Counted from the first letter of the stretch, positions 8,898 to 18,025 are shown. The stretch: 64,000 nt of DNA from Methanomicrobium antiquum (GCF_029633915.1 NZ_CP091092.1:1178001-1242000), one strand, 5' to 3'. The notes: generated by a model from the letters alone, not told the origin. Numbers and translations are program-made.

Positions 8898-10274
8898 CTA
8901 ATTTTTGCTTCTGCAACCGGTTACAAAGTTTTTGATCATCTCAAACGATGCTGTCGGATGTAAGTGTGTGTATGATGCAAGTGTTTTATTTTTAAGCGCC
9001 CCGTCAAGATTCTCACGTATGCCAAGCCCGCGTGAGAGCCTGTATGAAAAATGAGTGTCAGAGGGAAGAATTACATCAGTGTGATGAAATTCATGCCCTG
9101 AAAACGAAGATTTGCCAAGCGGGCACTTTGAATCCGACTCTCCCTTAACATATCCGATGACACGACGTGTTGGCATTCTTGTCTCCCCGTCAAAAACGCC
9201 GGCCATCTCATAACTGACATCTGACTCCAGATTGTTCCAGCCCTTTTTAAGAGTCAGTTTTTTTGTGAGATAAATAAGGCCTCCGCATTCTGCATATATC
9301 GGCACATTGTTTTCTGAAACCTCAACAACCGCGTCACGCATCAATGTATTTTTCTCTAAAGCGTCTGCAAACATCTCAGGATAGCCGCCGCCGAAGATAT
9401 ATCCGTCAGCATCAGGCAGTCTGTCATGGACAGGGCTGAACCTTACCACTTCAGCCCCAAGCGCGGGGAGAATCTCAAAGAGGTCGTTATAATAAAAATT
9501 AAATGCCTCATCAACGGCAATTCCGATTTTTACATCAGAAGCACTCTTTTTTTCAAACATTAAAGGCTTATTTAAAGGCACAGACTCTTCTTTTGAAAGC
9601 TCCAGCAGAGCATCCATATCGATATTCCGCTCAATTATTTCTGCAACTTTATTAACACGGCTTAAAAATTCAGCATCATTTTTTCCCTCAAGAAACGGCA
9701 CAAGACCAAGATGGCGCATAGTAAGCTTCATCTCTTCACTTCGCGGAATTGCGCCTATAACAGGAATACCGGTTGTTGTCTCAATTGCAGTTTTTGCCTT
9801 TTCTTTGTGTTTTTCACTTATAATCTGGTTTAAAATAATACCTTTAATCTTAACATCAGGGTCAAATGCACAAAATCCTTTGACAATTGCGGCGGCACTT
9901 CTTGTAATGCTCTGGGCATTTACTACTAAAATCACATTCTGATCAAGCATCTTGGAAACACTTGCAGTCGAACCTGTATCCAGGATTGCATCAGAACCCT
10001 CATAAAGTCCCCTTACTCCCTCTATAACTGCAATATCAGCGCCAATACAGGCATTCTGATAAGAGCATAAGATCTGTTCAGGTGTCATTACAAAACTATC
10101 TAAGTTTCTGCACATCCTCCCGGTAACGCCTGTTAAATAAGAAGGATCAATATAGTCCATTGCAACCTTAAAAGGCTGGACAACATTATCACGTGATAGA
10201 GCGGCACATATTCCCAGAGTAATACTTGTTTTTCCGCTTCCTGATCTGTCACCAGATATCAGAAGACTTTTCAT
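8898..10274 (-). CDS. cfbB: Ni-sirohydrochlorin a,c-diamide synthase
   Basis: The 458-aa glutamine amidotransferase is related to cobyrinate a,c-diamide synthase. It amidates the a and c side chains of Ni-sirohydrochlorin in F430 synthesis, using ATP and glutamine. The N-terminal P-loop is SGDRSGSGKTS (residues 7-17). The C-terminal class-I-like glutaminase has AECGGLIYL with the nucleophile Cys, and GHEFHH near the end. CfbB and CbiA cannot be separated by motif alone; the flanking cfbD and cfbE decide for F430. ATG overlaps the cfbD stop as ATGA, and an AGGAG lies 6 nt upstream on the minus strand, so translation is probably coupled. Confidence 0.9.
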   Translation of the reverse strand: MKSLLISGDRSGSGKTSITLGICAALSRDNVVQPFKVAMDYIDPSYLTGVTGRMCRNLDSFVMTPEQILCSYQNACIGADIAVIEGVRGLYEGSDAILDTGSTASVSKMLDQNVILVVNAQSITRSAAAIVKGFCAFDPDVKIKGIILNQIISEKHKEKAKTAIETTTGIPVIGAIPRSEEMKLTMRHLGLVPFLEGKNDAEFLSRVNKVAEIIERNIDMDALLELSKEESVPLNKPLMFEKKSASDVKIGIAVDEAFNFYYNDLFEILPALGAEVVRFSPVHDRLPDADGYIFGGGYPEMFADALEKNTLMRDAVVEVSENNVPIYAECGGLIYLTKKLTLKKGWNNLESDVSYEMAGVFDGETRMPTRRVIGYVKGESDSKCPLGKSSFSGHEFHHTDVILPSDTHFSYRLSRGLGIRENLDGALKNKTLASYTHLHPTASFEMIKNFVTGCRSKN

Positions 10275-11335
10275 TTAAAACTCCTAAGAACATCACCAAA
10301 TTCACTTGGAACTATCTTTTTGACACCAAGTGTTTTTGGATGAAGATCCACTTCAACAACAACATGGGTATGCCCGAATTCCTTTAAAGGTTCAACCTGC
10401 CGGGGACCATTTGTAACCGAAAATACCTCAATTCCTTTTAAATACTCCGGCGGAATTGCATGAGGAACACCTGCTATAAGTGCAAAGTCAGGCTTTAATT
10501 CTTTTATTGCTTCACCAAGCCTTTCTCCGTTTGCACCGTATTCATCAAGAGCACCAATATACAAAGCATCCACTCCGGCGTTTTTTAACCCATCAGCAAT
10601 GTTTTTGGCATCTCTCCTGACCTTTAACAACCCTCTGTCAGAAAGATTTGCAATATATTTTATATCAGCGTCAGGGCAGGTCTCTTTAAGCGCTGTCAGA
10701 GCATCTGCAAACATATAGGCAGTCTCTTTTTTTGCATTCATTATAGCAATGCCCTTTTGTCCGGATTTTATACATTCAACAAGCCTTTTTGCAACAAGGT
10801 GTTTTAGATCACCTCTTTGCGGCTGTACATAGGGTTTGTATGCGGCGCCCCTTAGCCGCTCAACCATATTTGCGGCAGAAAGAAGCTCTTTTTGCCTGTC
10901 CAGTTCGGTTTCACTTATCCAGCCCGCATCAGCCGCGGGTTTTAATGCGGCTATAACACCGTCAATGTTTTCCCTAAATCCTGCATGAATATCAACTGCA
11001 ATTGTCGGTGTTTTAATTCCCGAATCCTCAATTGCCGCTTCCATATCCTCACCGATAATCATCGAAACACATGTTCCGACAACAGCCATTCTCTTTGGTT
11101 TAAACTCCTCTTCAGCATATTTCAAAACTTTTTCCAAAACAGCCTGTCCGCCGAAGATAAACTCATTATCACCAAGCGATGTTGTAAGGACTCGTAATCC
11201 GTCCTCTTCAAGAAGTCTTGCATGCTTAAAAGAGCATCCTGACGGTCCGTGCAGGATTGCGACCTCAACACCAAGGTCTCTTACTGTATAAAGACCTGCA
11301 ACAATGGAGCTTGGTCGCGGCTGAATATATTCCAT
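10271..11335 (-). CDS. cfbD: Ni-sirohydrochlorin a,c-diamide reductive cyclase, catalytic (NifD-like) subunit
   Basis: The 354-aa protein is related to nitrogenase component 1. With the NifH-like CfbC it performs the multi-electron ring reduction and lactam closure that gives 15,17(3)-seco-F430-17(3)-acid. It begins MEYIQPRPSSIVAGLYTVRD and has HGPSGCSFKH around residue 30, the conserved cysteine region of this family, plus AVVGTCVSMIIGED near 135. Length suits the small NifD homologues of methanogens. It lies 6 bp after cfbE and overlaps cfbB by 4 bp. Its reductase partner cfbC is not in this window. Confidence 0.92.
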   Translation of the reverse strand: MEYIQPRPSSIVAGLYTVRDLGVEVAILHGPSGCSFKHARLLEEDGLRVLTTSLGDNEFIFGGQAVLEKVLKYAEEEFKPKRMAVVGTCVSMIIGEDMEAAIEDSGIKTPTIAVDIHAGFRENIDGVIAALKPAADAGWISETELDRQKELLSAANMVERLRGAAYKPYVQPQRGDLKHLVAKRLVECIKSGQKGIAIMNAKKETAYMFADALTALKETCPDADIKYIANLSDRGLLKVRRDAKNIADGLKNAGVDALYIGALDEYGANGERLGEAIKELKPDFALIAGVPHAIPPEYLKGIEVFSVTNGPRQVEPLKEFGHTHVVVEVDLHPKTLGVKKIVPSEFGDVLRSFK

Positions 11336-11341
11336 ATCTTA

Positions 11342-12742
11342 TTACCTCCATGTTTTAACACAAAGAACTATGCTGTTTAAGTCAGAGTCCTCTGTTACAT
11401 CAATAGCTTTTTTTTTCCCGGATTTTAAGTCTTTTTCAAAATAAATGGGAATATCGCTGAAATTTTTATCATTTATATCTTTTAGAGAATCTCCAACAAT
11501 TATTGCACATTGTGGTTTTATCTCATTTATTGCAAAAGCCACATCGTCCAAACTAAATCCTTCACAGATATTTTCAGCTTCTATTCCTATGACAAGTGTC
11601 AGTTCTAATTTTTTTGATTTCTCATCTGATTTATCATCCGATATTTTATCTGATATTTGATTTGACTTTTTTCCGGATAATTTACGGGCATGAAGAGCCG
11701 CCATAACTGCAGTCATTTTGTTTGCGCCGCTGTTAGAATTGTCAATTATAAGCCTTTGTCCATCTTTTGAAACAGACATTCTGCCCTCGACCGGAATGAA
11801 ATTAAAAAGACGGGCAGGGTTTTTTCCAAGAATGCACCCTAAAGCCGCGGCAGTAATCAAAGCCTCTTTATAACCTTCAACCAATAAAAGCGGATTTGAA
11901 AAGGAGCCCTTGATATTAATCCCATCTTCGTCATAGTATGAATATGAACATTTATCTCCATCAAGACTTACAAAATCCTCAGCAGAAACAGCATTTTTCA
12001 TACAGGATTTCACGGTTTTGGAAACACCCGGGGCTAAAAGAACCTTTCTGCACTTCTTTAGTGATTTAATCTTTTCATCAAGAGCACTTTTCTTTTTGCC
12101 GGCAATCGGATAATCCTCAGAAGATGTCAATATGCAGATATCTGAAAATCCGGAGACTCCAAGTGATTCTTCACAAACAAGCCACCTTTCTTCATTAAAG
12201 GCAAGAAGTGCCGGGTTTATTGCTGATGCCGGAGTGATGCTTTTTTTGTATAAAATTTCATCCTCAGGAATTTTTACTGTTCCTTTTGATGTATGAAGAA
12301 TGCCTTTTTTGGGCAATACATATGTAAGTGCAAATGCAGTTGTAGTCTTTCCCCTTGCGCCTGTTATTTCAATGCTAAGATGCGGTTTTCTGCCTAAAAT
12401 TTTATTCTTACATTCGCTATCAGGGATTTTTTCAATAGCCTTTTTGTTGTTTTTATATTCAAAACCTCCACAAAATGAGCCATCAATAATCATTCCTACA
12501 GCTTTATGATGGGAAATTACAGGAGTATTTGAACAGTTTAAAAGAGTATAATCAGGAGAAGTGTGAACCGGTGCTATAATCAGATCATAAATTTTATTTT
12601 GGGCATTTTTTTTTGCAGTTTCTACTGAAATTCCACATTCATGCCTGTAAATGTCAACCACATCACACTTATGGCCTAAAATTTCAAGGTGATGTGCAAT
12701 CTCTAATCCGCCGTGAATTGCGTCAAGCACCAGTATGTACAT
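11342..12742 (-). CDS. cfbE: coenzyme F430 synthetase (Mur ligase family)
   Basis: The 466-aa Mur-ligase-like enzyme closes the final carbocyclic ring of F430 using ATP. The N-terminal part (MYILVLDAIHGGLEIAHHL) is the CfbE-specific domain. EITGARGKTTTAF near residue 128 is the Mur ATP-binding loop. A long Ser/Lys/Asp-rich stretch near residues 365-385 (KSNQISDKISDDKSDEKSKK) looks like a low-complexity loop insertion before LTLVIGIEAEN. It is transcribed between cfbA (16 bp upstream) and cfbD (6 bp downstream). Context and the P-loop make the call firm. Confidence 0.9.
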   Translation of the reverse strand: MYILVLDAIHGGLEIAHHLEILGHKCDVVDIYRHECGISVETAKKNAQNKIYDLIIAPVHTSPDYTLLNCSNTPVISHHKAVGMIIDGSFCGGFEYKNNKKAIEKIPDSECKNKILGRKPHLSIEITGARGKTTTAFALTYVLPKKGILHTSKGTVKIPEDEILYKKSITPASAINPALLAFNEERWLVCEESLGVSGFSDICILTSSEDYPIAGKKKSALDEKIKSLKKCRKVLLAPGVSKTVKSCMKNAVSAEDFVSLDGDKCSYSYYDEDGINIKGSFSNPLLLVEGYKEALITAAALGCILGKNPARLFNFIPVEGRMSVSKDGQRLIIDNSNSGANKMTAVMAALHARKLSGKKSNQISDKISDDKSDEKSKKLELTLVIGIEAENICEGFSLDDVAFAINEIKPQCAIIVGDSLKDINDKNFSDIPIYFEKDLKSGKKKAIDVTEDSDLNSIVLCVKTWR

Positions 12743-12758
12743 AAAAAAGATAATTTAA

Positions 12759-13163
12759 TCAGAGATATTCATCAAATGCCTGCTTTGCGCTGGCAATCAT
12801 CAAATCGGCAAGCATAGGGTTGTCGCCAATCGGGTTTGCAAACACAAGAGGGACAGTTCCGTTTTTGGCTTCAAATGTTCCTTTATGCCCGCCTTCCTCA
12901 ATTCCAAGAATGCCCGGGATATCAACATCAATATGAACACCTCTTGCAAGGAACAGAGGAACTACAACCATTGATTCAAGTTCATCTTTTTTGAACTCTT
13001 CAAGAATTTCCGGAATTGAAGGGGTGCTGTTCTCCATAAATCCGCATCTAACAATATAACCGCTTTCCTTTTCTGAAATTAACTTTGCAGTTTTTTCAAT
13101 AAGCTGTTTGTTGTATGGTTTTGTACTGCCGTGACCGACAAGTAAGAATCCAATCTTTGCCAT
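12759..13163 (-). CDS. cfbA: sirohydrochlorin cobalt/nickel chelatase (short CbiX type)
   Basis: The 134-aa short chelatase inserts Ni2+ into sirohydrochlorin, the first committed F430 step, and probably acts as a homodimer. LLVGHGSTKPYN near the N-terminus and ARGVHIDVDIPGILG near residue 85 supply the metal-binding histidines. ATG at 13161-13163 (MAKIGFLLVGHG) is preferred to a TTG 9 bp earlier because it matches the usual family start. It is the first gene of cfbA-E-D-B-ilvE and is divergent from the nuclease gene across a 79-bp spacer that must hold both promoters. Cobalt chelation for cobamides is also possible with this enzyme. Confidence 0.9.
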   Translation of the reverse strand: MAKIGFLLVGHGSTKPYNKQLIEKTAKLISEKESGYIVRCGFMENSTPSIPEILEEFKKDELESMVVVPLFLARGVHIDVDIPGILGIEEGGHKGTFEAKNGTVPLVFANPIGDNPMLADLMIASAKQAFDEYL

Positions 13164-13242
13164 ATCATACAATGTACAACAATTATCAATAAAATAATTA
13201 CCGATTCTTTTTTGACATTTAAAATGTTATAATTAATGGCTA

Positions 13243-13740
13243 ATGAGTGATTTTGAAAGAGATATAGTGCACTGCCTTAATGATTTTTTTGAAACCAAAA
13301 ATCTAAAAGGATATGCTTACAGACTGAAACAATCCAAATTCAACACACAATATGTGGATGTTTTGGTTGACTCTCTTGATCCGCGCTATTATCTTGCAAT
13401 AGAATGTAAATCAATAAAAGGAAAAAAAATTTATTTTTCACAGCATTTTCATCAGGACAAGGATAATGTCCACCAGATTGACGCCATTTGGGATTTTACC
13501 AATAAAACCGGCAGAAAAGGTTTTTTAGCAGTCGAATTTAAGGGAGGACGAGGATGTTCCAATCAGGCATACCTTTTATCCTGGTCTGAAATTATGAAAA
13601 TACGTGAAAGTAAACCGGGAATCTCATTTGATGATTTCCAGAAAGGTATCGAGCTTAAGAGATGTTCAGGAGGGTATGAGCTTTTAAATTTATACCCAAA
13701 GGAATTAGATAGTTTATTACAAACAGATACGGAAGAATGA
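13243..13740 (+). CDS. PD-(D/E)XK nuclease-like protein, RecU/Holliday-resolvase-like
   Basis: The 165-aa protein has the core of a PD-(D/E)XK nuclease: YVDVLVDS followed by YYLAIECKSIKGKK (about residues 38-64), giving D...ECK. HQIDAIWDFTNKTGRKGFLA resembles the later helix and strand of RecU-type resolvases. It is therefore likely a DNA endonuclease or resolvase, though substrate and activity are inferred. Its stop overlaps the start of the marker 9 gene (ATGA), which is an odd partnership. The ATG at 13243 lies 80 bp from the divergent cfbA start. Mrr-like or Hjc-like folds are alternatives. Confidence 0.65.
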   Translation: MSDFERDIVHCLNDFFETKNLKGYAYRLKQSKFNTQYVDVLVDSLDPRYYLAIECKSIKGKKIYFSQHFHQDKDNVHQIDAIWDFTNKTGRKGFLAVEFKGGRGCSNQAYLLSWSEIMKIRESKPGISFDDFQKGIELKRCSGGYELLNLYPKELDSLLQTDTEE

Positions 13741-14864
13741 TGGATTCAGATTCCAGGTACGAACTACGAATTAATAATCGTACAGTAAAAACACCAATCG
13801 CCCTTGCTTCAATGGCAGGTATAACAGATGCCTCTTATGCAATGTCTATAAAAGACTATATCGGCATTGCATTTATAGGAGGATATTCAATAGACGAGCC
13901 TTCTATGAATGCCAGTATTAAGATGGAAGAAGAAGGTCGTCAGGAATTTAAATATGACGATCCGGCAGAAGAATTAAAAAAACAGGTTTCAAAATTTACA
14001 GGAACCGATGTTATACCAGGCATTAATCTTCGCGGAACAAAACCTGAAGCTTTTTTAAGTATTTATTCTGCACTGGGAAACAGCGTAATATATGAAATAG
14101 ATGCACATTGCCGCCAGGAGCCTATGATAAACGCCGGTGCAGGAGAATACCTATTGAAAAACACCGACACCTTATCAGATATAATAAGGGCGCTTAAGGA
14201 AGCAGGTGCCACAGTCTCCGTTAAAATACGTGCCGGTGTCAATGACGATGATGCAGAATTATCACGTATTATCTGGAAGGCAGGCGCTGATATTATCCAT
14301 GTTGATTTGATGGATTTCGGGCATGAAAAAATCCGTCAGATAAGAAACAGTTGTCCTTTGATGATAATTGCCAATAATTCAATGGATACCTATGATAAGG
14401 TAAAGGACATGTTTTCTCACGGCGCTGATATGATTTCGCTTGCGAGAAATTCAGATCCTAAGACATTAGAGAGTCTTTTTGTCTCAATTGAAGATTATGC
14501 TGATGAGTCCGGCTGGTACAATTCACCAAAACAGCTGTGCCGCGGCGGAGACATCCGAAGCCTTACATTCTGCTGTATGCCTGTTAAGCAGTGTGCTTTA
14601 ATTCCGGCTCTGAAAAGAATAGGCATGTCTCCAAAGGAATTTAATGACTTAAAACTTTCACTTGTAAAAGATACTCCGCTTGCATCCGGCGACAGCACAT
14701 GCTTTGGAAGCCTTGCATGGTGCTGTAAGAGCTCGACTCCCTGTATGTTTCGCGACATGTCGCTAAAGCGTGTGGGCCTTTCACATTCAGAGTATATGCG
14801 GCTTAAACACCATCTCTCCAAAGAGATCATGAAAAAAGTATTTGATGAAAAAAATGAAGCATAA
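13737..14864 (+). CDS. methanogenesis marker 9 domain protein (TIM-barrel, Cys-rich C-terminus)
   Basis: The 375-aa protein has an N-terminal flavin-type TIM barrel reminiscent of dihydrouridine synthases: ALASMAGITDASYA, INLRGTKPEAF, VKIRAGVND and GADIIHVDLMD. About 110 C-terminal residues carry repeated cysteines (CRGGDIRSLTFCCMPVKQC, then a second set with CFGSLAWCCKSSTPC). That Cys-rich part is the methanogenesis marker 9 domain, found nearly only in methanogens and of unknown function. The cysteines suggest a metal or Fe-S site. It overlaps both neighbours and sits beside the F430 operon. Two ATG codons in a row (13737, 13740) are possible starts. Confidence 0.8.
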   Translation: MMDSDSRYELRINNRTVKTPIALASMAGITDASYAMSIKDYIGIAFIGGYSIDEPSMNASIKMEEEGRQEFKYDDPAEELKKQVSKFTGTDVIPGINLRGTKPEAFLSIYSALGNSVIYEIDAHCRQEPMINAGAGEYLLKNTDTLSDIIRALKEAGATVSVKIRAGVNDDDAELSRIIWKAGADIIHVDLMDFGHEKIRQIRNSCPLMIIANNSMDTYDKVKDMFSHGADMISLARNSDPKTLESLFVSIEDYADESGWYNSPKQLCRGGDIRSLTFCCMPVKQCALIPALKRIGMSPKEFNDLKLSLVKDTPLASGDSTCFGSLAWCCKSSTPCMFRDMSLKRVGLSHSEYMRLKHHLSKEIMKKVFDEKNEA

Positions 14865-15825
14865 ATGCCTTAGTGAGCTTGCACAGATTGCGATGATGCT
14901 TGAGGTCTGTGCAGAGACTAAGCCTGGTAATGTTGACAGACGTCATGATTATGACGATACCTGGCTTGAGCATTTTTTAGCTTCTGCAATTTTAGTTAAA
15001 CCTGCATTTGAAAAGGCTGAAAATTTTTACGAATACTCTGAAAATTTTTCTTCTGACTCATTATTTTTTTCAGATTCAGTATCTTATACCAGATCTGTTG
15101 ATGAAAAATCCCCTCATATTAAAACCGATAATACAATTAATGCTCCCTCTTTCAATATTCCCTCTCTTGCAGAGGATGAAAAAAAAGGAGGACTTGGCAG
15201 TCTTATATATGAGGCAGTCTCTCTTACAAATACTCACTCAGGTGGAAACACCCATTTTGGAGCTTTTATTTTACTGATTCCCTTAATAGCCGGAGGAGGA
15301 ATCACAGGTGCAACAGAGTTGGTTAAAAGTACATCTGTTTTTGATGCAGTTTTGTTTTATCAGGCATTTTCGCTTACAAGTGTTCGTATGAATGATTCTG
15401 ATGATATGGATGTCTCTGATCCAAAATCGGTTGAAATACTTCGCGAGAAAAAAATGACTCTTTATGATGTTATGGAATATTCATCAAAATGCGATATGGT
15501 TTCGAATGAGTGGATATCAGGATTTAAACTTACAAGAAAAACAGCAGACTTTTTATTAAACTCCGGCAGGGGAAAAAACGCAATTTCTGATGCTTACATG
15601 AAACTTTTAGCAGAAAATGAAGATACTTTTGTTGCGAAAAAATTAGGTGCTGATGCGTCTTTGTGGACAATGAAAACTGCAGGTAAAGTATTATCGGGTG
15701 AAATTTCGGTTGAAGAATTTGACCGGATATGTCTTTCAAAAGGTATAAATCCGGGCTCGACTGCTGATATTATTATCGCAGGAATATTTATCGCACTTAT
15801 TGAGGGCTGGAAATGGGACATTTAG
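14854..15825 (+). CDS. triphosphoribosyl-dephospho-CoA synthase-like (CitG family) protein
   Basis: The 323-aa protein is of the CitG/MdcB family: ETKPGNVDRRHDY near residue 25 and THSGGNTHFGAFILLIPL near 130 are the conserved blocks. Methanogens have no citrate lyase or malonate decarboxylase prosthetic group to make. Archaeal and methylotroph members, usually found beside DUF447 genes, have been linked by gene context to tetrahydromethanopterin metabolism. An extra Ser/Asp-rich stretch (about residues 50-105) separates the first two blocks. ATG 14854 is chosen by analogy with family N-termini; ATG 14845 and TTG 14842 are in frame. It overlaps marker 9 upstream and DUF447 downstream. Confidence 0.78.
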   Translation: MKHKCLSELAQIAMMLEVCAETKPGNVDRRHDYDDTWLEHFLASAILVKPAFEKAENFYEYSENFSSDSLFFSDSVSYTRSVDEKSPHIKTDNTINAPSFNIPSLAEDEKKGGLGSLIYEAVSLTNTHSGGNTHFGAFILLIPLIAGGGITGATELVKSTSVFDAVLFYQAFSLTSVRMNDSDDMDVSDPKSVEILREKKMTLYDVMEYSSKCDMVSNEWISGFKLTRKTADFLLNSGRGKNAISDAYMKLLAENEDTFVAKKLGADASLWTMKTAGKVLSGEISVEEFDRICLSKGINPGSTADIIIAGIFIALIEGWKWDI

Positions 15826-16454
15826 GCGAATATATTTTAGGAGAAGGCATAAACGAGATTATTGCAACGACATTTTCGGTTGAAAAAATCACGGAAAAAA
15901 ATTCTCCTGCCACTTCTCCCGACAATCCTAATATGGTTTACAGGCCAAATGCCGCTCCGATAGGAATTATCAGCCGCGGCGGGCCTTTGAAGACAGTTCT
16001 TTTCAGGGGGTCGCACACTCTGGAGAATGTGCTTGGGACAAAATTGCTGACGGCGAATTTTGTATTTGATCCGGTTTTGTATGTGAAGACTGCCTTTGAG
16101 GATTTATCAGATGATTTTTTTGTTAAAGAGTCATTTGAGGATATTTCTTTTTTCAGGCTTAAAGACGCCGAGGCCTGCATTCTTTTCAAGGCAGAGCTTT
16201 TAACGGCAACACATGAGTCCTGCATCTTTGAACTCTCACCCTTAACTGAGATGGTTTTTGATGTTATGCTCCATCCTGTAAACCGCGGCTTTAACTGCAT
16301 AATAGATGCAACTGTTCATGCAACACGCTATGTGATGAACCACTCTTCCGAGTTAAAGGCAATTATAGATTATGACATTGGAATTGCCAAGAAGTGCGGC
16401 GGCGATAAGGAGCGTGAGGCTGTTTCTCTTTTGAAAGAATATCTTGAACAGTAA
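15813..16454 (+). CDS. DUF447 family protein (flavin-reductase-like split barrel)
   Basis: The 213-aa protein fits DUF447: PNAAPIGIISRGG near residue 50 followed by FRGSHTLENVL and KLLTANFVFDPVLYV, a pattern like FMN-binding split-barrel proteins. The C-terminal half has NRGFNCIIDATVHATRY. Homologues in methanogens and methylotrophs occur next to the CitG-like gene and are associated with tetrahydromethanopterin-dependent C1 metabolism, biochemistry unproven as far as I know. It overlaps the upstream gene by 13 bp and ends the four-gene operon 13243-16454. Confidence 0.78.
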   Translation: MGHLGEYILGEGINEIIATTFSVEKITEKNSPATSPDNPNMVYRPNAAPIGIISRGGPLKTVLFRGSHTLENVLGTKLLTANFVFDPVLYVKTAFEDLSDDFFVKESFEDISFFRLKDAEACILFKAELLTATHESCIFELSPLTEMVFDVMLHPVNRGFNCIIDATVHATRYVMNHSSELKAIIDYDIGIAKKCGGDKEREAVSLLKEYLEQ

Positions 16455-16598
16455 AACAATTTTTTAAAACAGGAATTGGGTTTGGTTTTTTGAAGAAAAA
16501 TGTTAAATTCATGTATTTTCTTGATTTAGAACTTGTTATAATAGCTATGATAAATACTGATTAAAATTGCAAAAGCTAAAAATAAAAATTTATTTAAT

Positions 16599-17012
16599 TT
16601 AGTTGGTTGTTGCTACAACCTGTGATGAACCGTCAGTAAATATTGCTGTGAATGTCACAGGTCCGTCAGCTTTTGGAGCTGTTGTAGTTCCAAATGCACC
16701 TACTTTTATAATTACAGCAGGAGTTCCTGAAGGACCATCTGTGGAGTTGTCACCTTCAGATCCTACTCCATTTGTCCATTCAATTGCTGTTATTTTACTA
16801 ACATCTGCGCCGGCAAAGACAGTGTATGTGACATTTCCATCTGCATTTGTTCCTGTTTTTACTGTAACATCCTTCTGTGCGCTTGTTTCAAGATCGCCTG
16901 CAAGACCAAACACAAATACTGCAATTACTGCTGCTAAAATAACAGTGATTGCGACCATGAGGATAACACCGATAACCGGTGATACTGCCTCTTCATTTTC
17001 TGTAAATCTCAT
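16599..17012 (-). CDS. type IV pilin-like protein (archaeal Pilin_N)
   Basis: The 137-aa protein has a class III signal peptide. The short charged MRFTENEEA is followed by VSPVIGVILMVAITVILAAV, the hallmark of archaeal adhesion pilins and related surface proteins. A prepilin peptidase should cut just before this hydrophobic segment. The rest is a Thr/Gly/Asp-rich beta-type extracellular domain. AGGTGA lies 6 nt upstream of the ATG on the minus strand. Candidate TATA elements on the minus strand lie at 17095-17102 and about 17076-17082. No pilus assembly genes are adjacent. An ORF of almost the same length on the opposite strand is a shadow. Confidence 0.88.
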   Translation of the reverse strand: MRFTENEEAVSPVIGVILMVAITVILAAVIAVFVFGLAGDLETSAQKDVTVKTGTNADGNVTYTVFAGADVSKITAIEWTNGVGSEGDNSTDGPSGTPAVIIKVGAFGTTTAPKADGPVTFTAIFTDGSSQVVATTN

Positions 17013-17474
17013 TTAAATCACCTAAAATGCGTGTGTACCACTAAAAGGTCCACGCAATCTAATAAGTTTAACATCATTATATCCCATTCTCATATTTAAA
17101 TACATTGTGAGTCATTTTGAAAATATACTGATACAGATAATATAATGTATTTGCACGAAATATTATTTCAAAAATCACCCCCACGAGAAATAAAAGATTG
17201 CTGAATAATTTCTAAATAATTAATGAGATTTTACAAAAATATAAAAAAAACAGATGTCTGATGAAATTTTTCATCTAAATCATTCTTTTTTTGTAAATCA
17301 CAACGAGATTTTCATAATAAAACCTCATTAAAAACCTGCATGATGCCAACGATATCACATAGAAAGAATGAAAAATCGTTTTGGAATTCTGAATTTCATA
17401 ACATGCCCGAAAACCCAAATATTACCAATGGTCATCACACCAAAAACAATGAAAGTCCTAAGCTTTAATCTTAA
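17013..17474. other. AT-rich intergenic region without genes
   Basis: The proximal 90 bp hold the pilin leader and candidate TATA boxes. The remainder up to the IS end at 17475 is AT-rich and I see no ORF, RNA or clear repeat in it. It may include more decayed IS or genomic-island sequence. Confidence 0.5.
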
Positions 17475-17560
17475 ATCCTAACCTGACTTTGCCAGTGCAA
17501 AATAATAAGTGTGTTCTTAGTTAAGTTTGAATTGACCAAAATGCAGACCAAACTAAGAAC
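17475..17560 (+). mobile_element. left end of an IS1634-type insertion sequence
   Basis: ATCCTAACCTGACTTTGCCA (17475-17494) precedes the transposase fragment and recurs, partly inverted, at the ends of the element at 7605-7852. A perfect 10-bp inverted repeat, GTTCTTAGTT at 17513-17522 and AACTAAGAAC at 17551-17560, flanks the first codons of the transposase. No right end was found nearby. Confidence 0.55.
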
Positions 17561-17882
17561 CTATGAAATTGTGCCGAATGAAAATATATCCTTTCCTATT
17601 GGTACCATATCAGCAATTTATAGATTATACAACATCCTGAATTTCTCTGATATTATTGGAAAACATAAGCGCAATGGAATTGACATCAACAAATTAGTCA
17701 AAGCACTTGTTAGTTACAAACTGAGTAAGAACTTCAGTATTAAAAAAGCTCATGAATGGATTAACAGGGACGAAGTTCTTGAAATATTTGATCTGGAATC
17801 ATTTAGTGAAAGAACCCTTTACAGAGTACTTGAAGCAATTGGCGATAACAGGATCCTAAGTCTTAATTTTCTTGATTTTTGA
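17541..17882 (+). pseudogene. N-terminal fragment of an IS1634/IS4-type transposase
   Basis: About 113 residues remain from ATG 17541 (a GTG at 17511 is also in frame). FPIGTISAIYRLYNILN, LVKALVSYKLSKNFSIKKA and ERTLYRVLEAIGDN match the N-terminal region (DUF4277-like) of IS1634-group transposases, which are common in Methanosarcina and relatives. The full protein is about 500 aa. Here the frame stops at 17880-17882 before any DDE catalytic residue, so it is a dead remnant. The sequence after it (to 18025) has short A-rich direct repeats (AAATAAATAACAAC twice). Confidence 0.75.
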
Positions 17883-18025
17883 CTTTTAGAGCAAATAAAT
17901 AACAACAAATAAATAACAACAAATGAATTTAAAATCCAAAAAAATATAAGTATACTTTAAAAATATAAGTTTCTTTTTAACTAAGAGTTTACTTAAAAAT
18001 AGGAGTTTATTTTTGAATTATAAGG

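Noticed and set aside
16603-17016. 137-aa plus-strand ORF opposite the pilin gene
   Set aside because: The minus strand has a clear signal peptide, pilin motif and SD; the opposite frame is a shadow.
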